Origin: Citrobacter farmeri | GTDB taxonomy: Bacteria; Pseudomonadota; Gammaproteobacteria; Enterobacterales; Enterobacteriaceae | Direction: 5' to 3' | Assembly (NCBI RefSeq): GCF_019048065.1 | Contig: NZ_CP077291.1 | Coordinates: 2,914,001-2,978,000 of the forward strand | Length of the DNA: 64,000 bases | Part shown: positions 61,058 through 64,000 of the stretch, in pieces | Layout: each line of letters starts with the position of its first letter | How positions within the stretch are numbered: the first letter of the stretch is position 1 | Translations under genes and position numbers: made by a program | Notes under the pieces: generated by a model | What the model was told of the DNA's origin: nothing | Databases searched by the model: none | The model's input: only the letters and a program-made list of their open reading frames with translations

Positions 61058-62818
61058 ATGACGCAAACATTTATCCCCGGCAAAGACGCCGCTCTGGAAG
61101 ACTCCATCGCTCGCTTCCAGCAGAAACTGCTTGACCTCGGCTTTCATATTGAAGAGGCCTCGTGGCTGAATCCGGTGCCGAACGTCTGGTCTGTACACAT
61201 TCGCGATAAAGAATGCGCACTGTGCTTTACCAACGGCAAAGGGGCGACAAAAAAAGCCGCGCTGGCTTCGGCGTTGGGCGAATATTTCGAGCGTCTGTCG
61301 ACCAACTATTTTTTTGCCGATTTCTGGCTGGGTGAAACCATCGCCAATGGTCCGTTCGTGCATTATCCGAACGAGAAATGGTTCCCGCTGACCGAAAGTG
61401 ACGACGTGCCAGAAGGCCTGCTGGATGCGCGCCTGCGGGCTTTCTACGATCCCGAGAACGAACTGACAGGCAGTATGTTGATCGACCTGCAGTCTGGTAA
61501 CGAAGAACGCGGCGTCTGCGGTCTGCCATTCACCCGCCAGTCAGATAACCAGACCGTCTATATTCCGATGAACATTATCGGCAACCTGTACGTTTCGAAC
61601 GGGATGTCTGCCGGTAACACCCGTAATGAAGCGCGCGTGCAGGGGCTTTCTGAAGTCTTTGAACGTTACGTGAAGAATCGCATTATTGCCGAAAGTATCA
61701 GTCTGCCGGAAATCCCGGCCGACGTACTGGCACGCTATCCGGCGGTCGTGGAATCTATTGCGACGCTGGAAGCAGAAGGTTTCCCGATCTTTGCCTACGA
61801 CGGTTCTCTGGGCGGTCAGTATCCGGTGATCTGCGTCGTCCTGTTCAACCCGGCTAACGGCACCTGCTTTGCCTCCTTTGGAGCGCACCCTGATTTTGGT
61901 GTTGCACTTGAGCGTACGGTGACGGAGCTGTTGCAAGGCCGCGGTCTGAAAGATCTCGATGTCTTCACGCCGCCGACCTTCGACGATGAAGAAGTGGCTG
62001 AACATACCAACCTGGAAACACATTTCATTGACTCCAGCGGCCTGATCTCCTGGGATCTGTTCAAGCAGGATGCCGACTATCCGTTCGTTGACTGGAGCTT
62101 CTCTGGTACCACAGAAGAAGAGTTCGCCACCCTGATGGCGATCTTCAACGCGGAAGATAAAGAAGTGTACATCGCCGATTACGAACACCTGGGCGTTTAC
62201 GCCTGCCGGATCATCGTTCCAGGGATGTCTGATATTTATCCCGCTGAAGATTTGTGGCTCGCCAATAACAGCATGGGCAGCCATCTGCGCGAGACCCTCC
62301 TCTCACTGCCGAACAGTGCCTGGGATAAAGAAGACTATCTCAACCTGATTGAACAGTTAGATGAAGAAGGGTTTGATGATTTCACCCGCGTTCGTGAACT
62401 GTTAGGTCTGGCAACCGGATCGGATAACGGCTGGTACACCCTGCGTATTGGCGAGCTGAAAGCAATGCTGGCGCTGGCAGGTGGCGATCTGGAACAGGCG
62501 CTGATCTGGACTGAATGGACGATGGAATTTAATGCGTCGATCTTTAGCGCTGAACGGGCGAATTACTACCGTTGCCTGCAAACGCTGCTGCTTTTGTCGC
62601 AAGAAGAAGAGCGTGAACCGCTGCAATATCTGAACGCGTTTGTCCGCATGTATGGCGCTGCTGCGGTCGAAGCCGCCAGCGCAGCGTTGAGCGGCGAAGC
62701 GGCCTTTTATGGTCTTCAGCCGGTAGACAGCGATCTGCATGCTTTCGCGTCACACCAGTCGCTGCTGAAGGCCTATGAGAAGTTGCAGCGCGCAAAATCT
62801 TCATTCTGGTCAAAATAA
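61058..62818 (+). CDS. ycaO: YcaO, ATP-dependent factor in ribosomal protein S12 methylthiolation
   Basis: YcaO-superfamily protein; in E. coli it helps RimO-dependent beta-methylthiolation of ribosomal protein S12. The ATG at 61058 (MTQTFIPGKDAALED) gives 586 residues as in E. coli; an upstream TTG in frame would add 28 unsupported residues. The YcaO ATP-binding core (about 55-370) includes KGATKKAALASALGEYFERL and NEARVQGLSEVFERY with the Glu cluster. A C-terminal helical TPR-like part (about 430-586) follows. No cyclodehydratase partner or RiPP precursor is near, consistent with the non-RiPP subgroup. Confidence 0.96.
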   Translation: MTQTFIPGKDAALEDSIARFQQKLLDLGFHIEEASWLNPVPNVWSVHIRDKECALCFTNGKGATKKAALASALGEYFERLSTNYFFADFWLGETIANGPFVHYPNEKWFPLTESDDVPEGLLDARLRAFYDPENELTGSMLIDLQSGNEERGVCGLPFTRQSDNQTVYIPMNIIGNLYVSNGMSAGNTRNEARVQGLSEVFERYVKNRIIAESISLPEIPADVLARYPAVVESIATLEAEGFPIFAYDGSLGGQYPVICVVLFNPANGTCFASFGAHPDFGVALERTVTELLQGRGLKDLDVFTPPTFDDEEVAEHTNLETHFIDSSGLISWDLFKQDADYPFVDWSFSGTTEEEFATLMAIFNAEDKEVYIADYEHLGVYACRIIVPGMSDIYPAEDLWLANNSMGSHLRETLLSLPNSAWDKEDYLNLIEQLDEEGFDDFTRVRELLGLATGSDNGWYTLRIGELKAMLALAGGDLEQALIWTEWTMEFNASIFSAERANYYRCLQTLLLLSQEEEREPLQYLNAFVRMYGAAAVEAASAALSGEAAFYGLQPVDSDLHAFASHQSLLKAYEKLQRAKSSFWSK

Positions 62819-62868
62819 AGACAATTAACCTGCGCTATGTAGGTTTAAATAATCGTCTGAGCTATATT

Positions 62869-62895
62869 ACGGGGCGCTTTAAGTGCCCCGTTTTA
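62869..62895 (+). terminator. ycaO rho-independent terminator
   Basis: Stem ACGGGGC / GCCCCGT with a 9-base loop, followed by TTTTAC. It separates ycaO from the focA-pfl control region. Confidence 0.85.
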
Positions 62896-63223
62896 CTTAT
62901 TTTTGGCCATCCGAAAATAAATGTAATAACAAGGTTAAATATTGGTAGTTGATATTACGCATTTTAACAGCCAGTTGTTACTTTGCCTGCCAATTACTCC
63001 ATATTAATTAACTGGCCAGCAGACCCAGGAAGGAAAATTTTCAACTCATTTGCTAAATTTTAAAATTTATTTTTATCATATAAATCAATAAATTACACCG
63101 TAATTGCATAAAAACCATGCGCATTACGGGCCTATAAGCCAGGCGAGATATGATCTACATCAATTTCTCATCTATAATGCTTTGTTAGTATCTCGTCGCC
63201 GACTTAATAAAGAGAGAGTTAGT
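62896..63223 (+). promoter_or_regulatory. focA upstream control region with FNR-like site
   Basis: This AT-rich region upstream of focA has no gene. ATGATCTACATCAA (63150-63163) fits the FNR consensus TTGAT-N4-ATCAA with one mismatch. A consensus TATAAT lies at 63173-63178 but is too close to that site for a standard class II layout, so the FNR-dependent start may be further downstream. AGAGAGAG (63211-63218) is the ribosome binding site. The focA-pfl region is known for multiple promoters under FNR, ArcA and IHF. Confidence 0.7.
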
Positions 63224-64000
63224 GTGAAAGCTGACAACCCTTTTGATCTTTTACTCCCTGCAGCAATGGCCAAAGTGGCCGAAGAGGCAGGCGTCTATAA
63301 AGCAACGAAACATCCGCTTAAGACTTTCTTCCTGGCAATTACTGCCGGTGTGTTCATTTCCATCGCCTTTGTTTTCTATATCACCGCAACGACCGGTACA
63401 GGTACGATGCCCTTTGGTATGGCGAAACTGATTGGCGGTATCTGCTTCTCTCTGGGGTTGATTCTTTGCGTCATCTGCGGTGCAGATCTCTTTACGTCAA
63501 CCGTGTTGATTGTCGTCGCCAAAGCCAGTGGTCGTATCACCTGGGGTCAGTTGGCGAAAAACTGGCTCAACGTCTATTTTGGTAACCTGGTTGGTTGCTT
63601 GCTCTTTGTGCTGTTGATGTGGCTTTCTGGCGAATATATGGTCGCCAACGGCCAGTGGGGAATGAACGTCCTGCAAACCGCCGACCACAAAATGCACCAT
63701 ACTTTTATTGAAGCCGTCAGTCTCGGTATCCTCGCAAACCTGATGGTCTGCCTGGCCGTATGGATGAGCTATTCAGGCCGTAGCCTGATGGATAAAGCGT
63801 TTATCATGGTATTACCGGTTGCGATGTTTGTTGCCAGCGGTTTTGAGCACAGTATCGCAAACATGTTTATGATCCCAATGGGTATTGTAATCCGTGATCT
63901 CGCAACACCGGAGTTCTGGAGCGCAGTTGGCTCGACGCCGGAAAATTTTTCTCACCTGACCGCGATGAACTTCATCACTGATAACCTGATTCCGGTTACG
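63224..64000 (+). CDS. focA: Formate channel FocA (partial, C-terminus beyond window)
   Basis: Pentameric formate/nitrite transporter family channel that exports and re-imports formate in mixed-acid fermentation. The start is GTG (63224), giving MKADNPFDLLLPAAMAK as in E. coli. The first 259 of about 285 residues are present. The FNT features visible are the omega loop region CGADLFTSTVLIV, the pore Thr/His region SGFEHSIANMFM and six helices. Next gene beyond the window is expected to be pflB. Confidence 0.98.
   Translation, partial: MKADNPFDLLLPAAMAKVAEEAGVYKATKHPLKTFFLAITAGVFISIAFVFYITATTGTGTMPFGMAKLIGGICFSLGLILCVICGADLFTSTVLIVVAKASGRITWGQLAKNWLNVYFGNLVGCLLFVLLMWLSGEYMVANGQWGMNVLQTADHKMHHTFIEAVSLGILANLMVCLAVWMSYSGRSLMDKAFIMVLPVAMFVASGFEHSIANMFMIPMGIVIRDLATPEFWSAVGSTPENFSHLTAMNFITDNLIPVT

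Noticed and set aside
61058..62818. YcaO as part of a RiPP (thiazole/oxazole peptide) cluster
   Set aside because: There is no partner protein, precursor peptide or transporter next to it, and it matches the E. coli YcaO that acts with RimO.
63150..63178. Standard class II FNR promoter for focA using TATAAT at 63173
   Set aside because: The site centre would be near -28 relative to that start, not -41.5, so the pairing of these two elements is doubtful.

Overview
The window is 64 kb of ordinary core chromosome from a member of the Enterobacteriaceae in the Escherichia/Salmonella/Citrobacter group. Gene content and order match the Escherichia coli K-12 stretch running from helD to focA, read in the reverse of the standard K-12 orientation. 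Details such as the OmpA loop 3 sequence, the OmpF loops, an intact ssu operon and the lack of two E. coli segments (the elf/ycb fimbrial operon and ycaL) point to Citrobacter or a close relative rather than E. coli itself; that genus call is inference. I see no tRNA, rRNA, insertion sequence, prophage, CRISPR array or broken gene. I annotate 51 protein genes, two of them cut by the window edges (helD at the left, focA at the right).

Layout. 1-5.6 kb: helD (partial), yccF-yccS, the competence regulator sxy/tfoX and the SOS division inhibitor sulA with its LexA box. 5.6-10.4 kb: ompA with its long stabilising leader, matP (Ter macrodomain protein), the Lon-like lonH, fabA with FadR and FabR operators, and the 55-residue ribosome hibernation factor gene rmf. 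10.6-18.1 kb: one leftward operon, rlmL-uup-pqiA-pqiB-pqiC (23S rRNA methylation, ABC-F ATPase, MCE-type envelope lipid transport). 18.2-25.6 kb: ycbX, zapC, pyrD with PurR box and pyrimidine-sensing leader hairpin, and the alkanesulfonate operon ssuEADCB ending at a REP/BIME element. 25.6-34.4 kb: pepN, pncB (NadR operator), asnS, ompF (OmpR sites), aspC. 34.4-37.7 kb: gloC, mepK/ycbK and ldtD, of which the last two act on 3-3 peptidoglycan crosslinks. 37.8-45.1 kb: the condensin operon cmoM-mukF-mukE-mukB. 45.2-54.3 kb: elyC, ycbJ, then a leftward envelope/DNA operon comEC(ycaI)-msbA-lpxK-ycaQ-ycaR-kdsB. 54.5-60.0 kb: serC-aroA, cmk, rpsA, ihfB. 60.2-64 kb: ycaP, ycaO, focA (partial).

Themes. 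Several genes handle chromosome organisation and division (matP, mukFEB, ihfB, zapC, sulA, helD). Others build the envelope: lipid A and KDO (lpxK, msbA, kdsB), peptidoglycan (ldtD, mepK, elyC), porins (ompA, ompF) and lipid trafficking (pqiABC). The rest are central metabolism and translation (pyrD, aspC, serC-aroA, pncB, asnS, rpsA, cmk, fabA).

I did not find an undescribed multi-gene system. The points most worth a second look are small: a hairpin that would mask the comEC ribosome binding site, a probable 5'-terminal stem-loop on the ihfB transcript, YcbJ as an APH-fold protein that lacks kinase catalytic residues, lineage insertions in AsnRS and OmpF, and the two missing E. coli loci. 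Comparisons with E. coli are from memory of the reference proteins, not from alignments run here.
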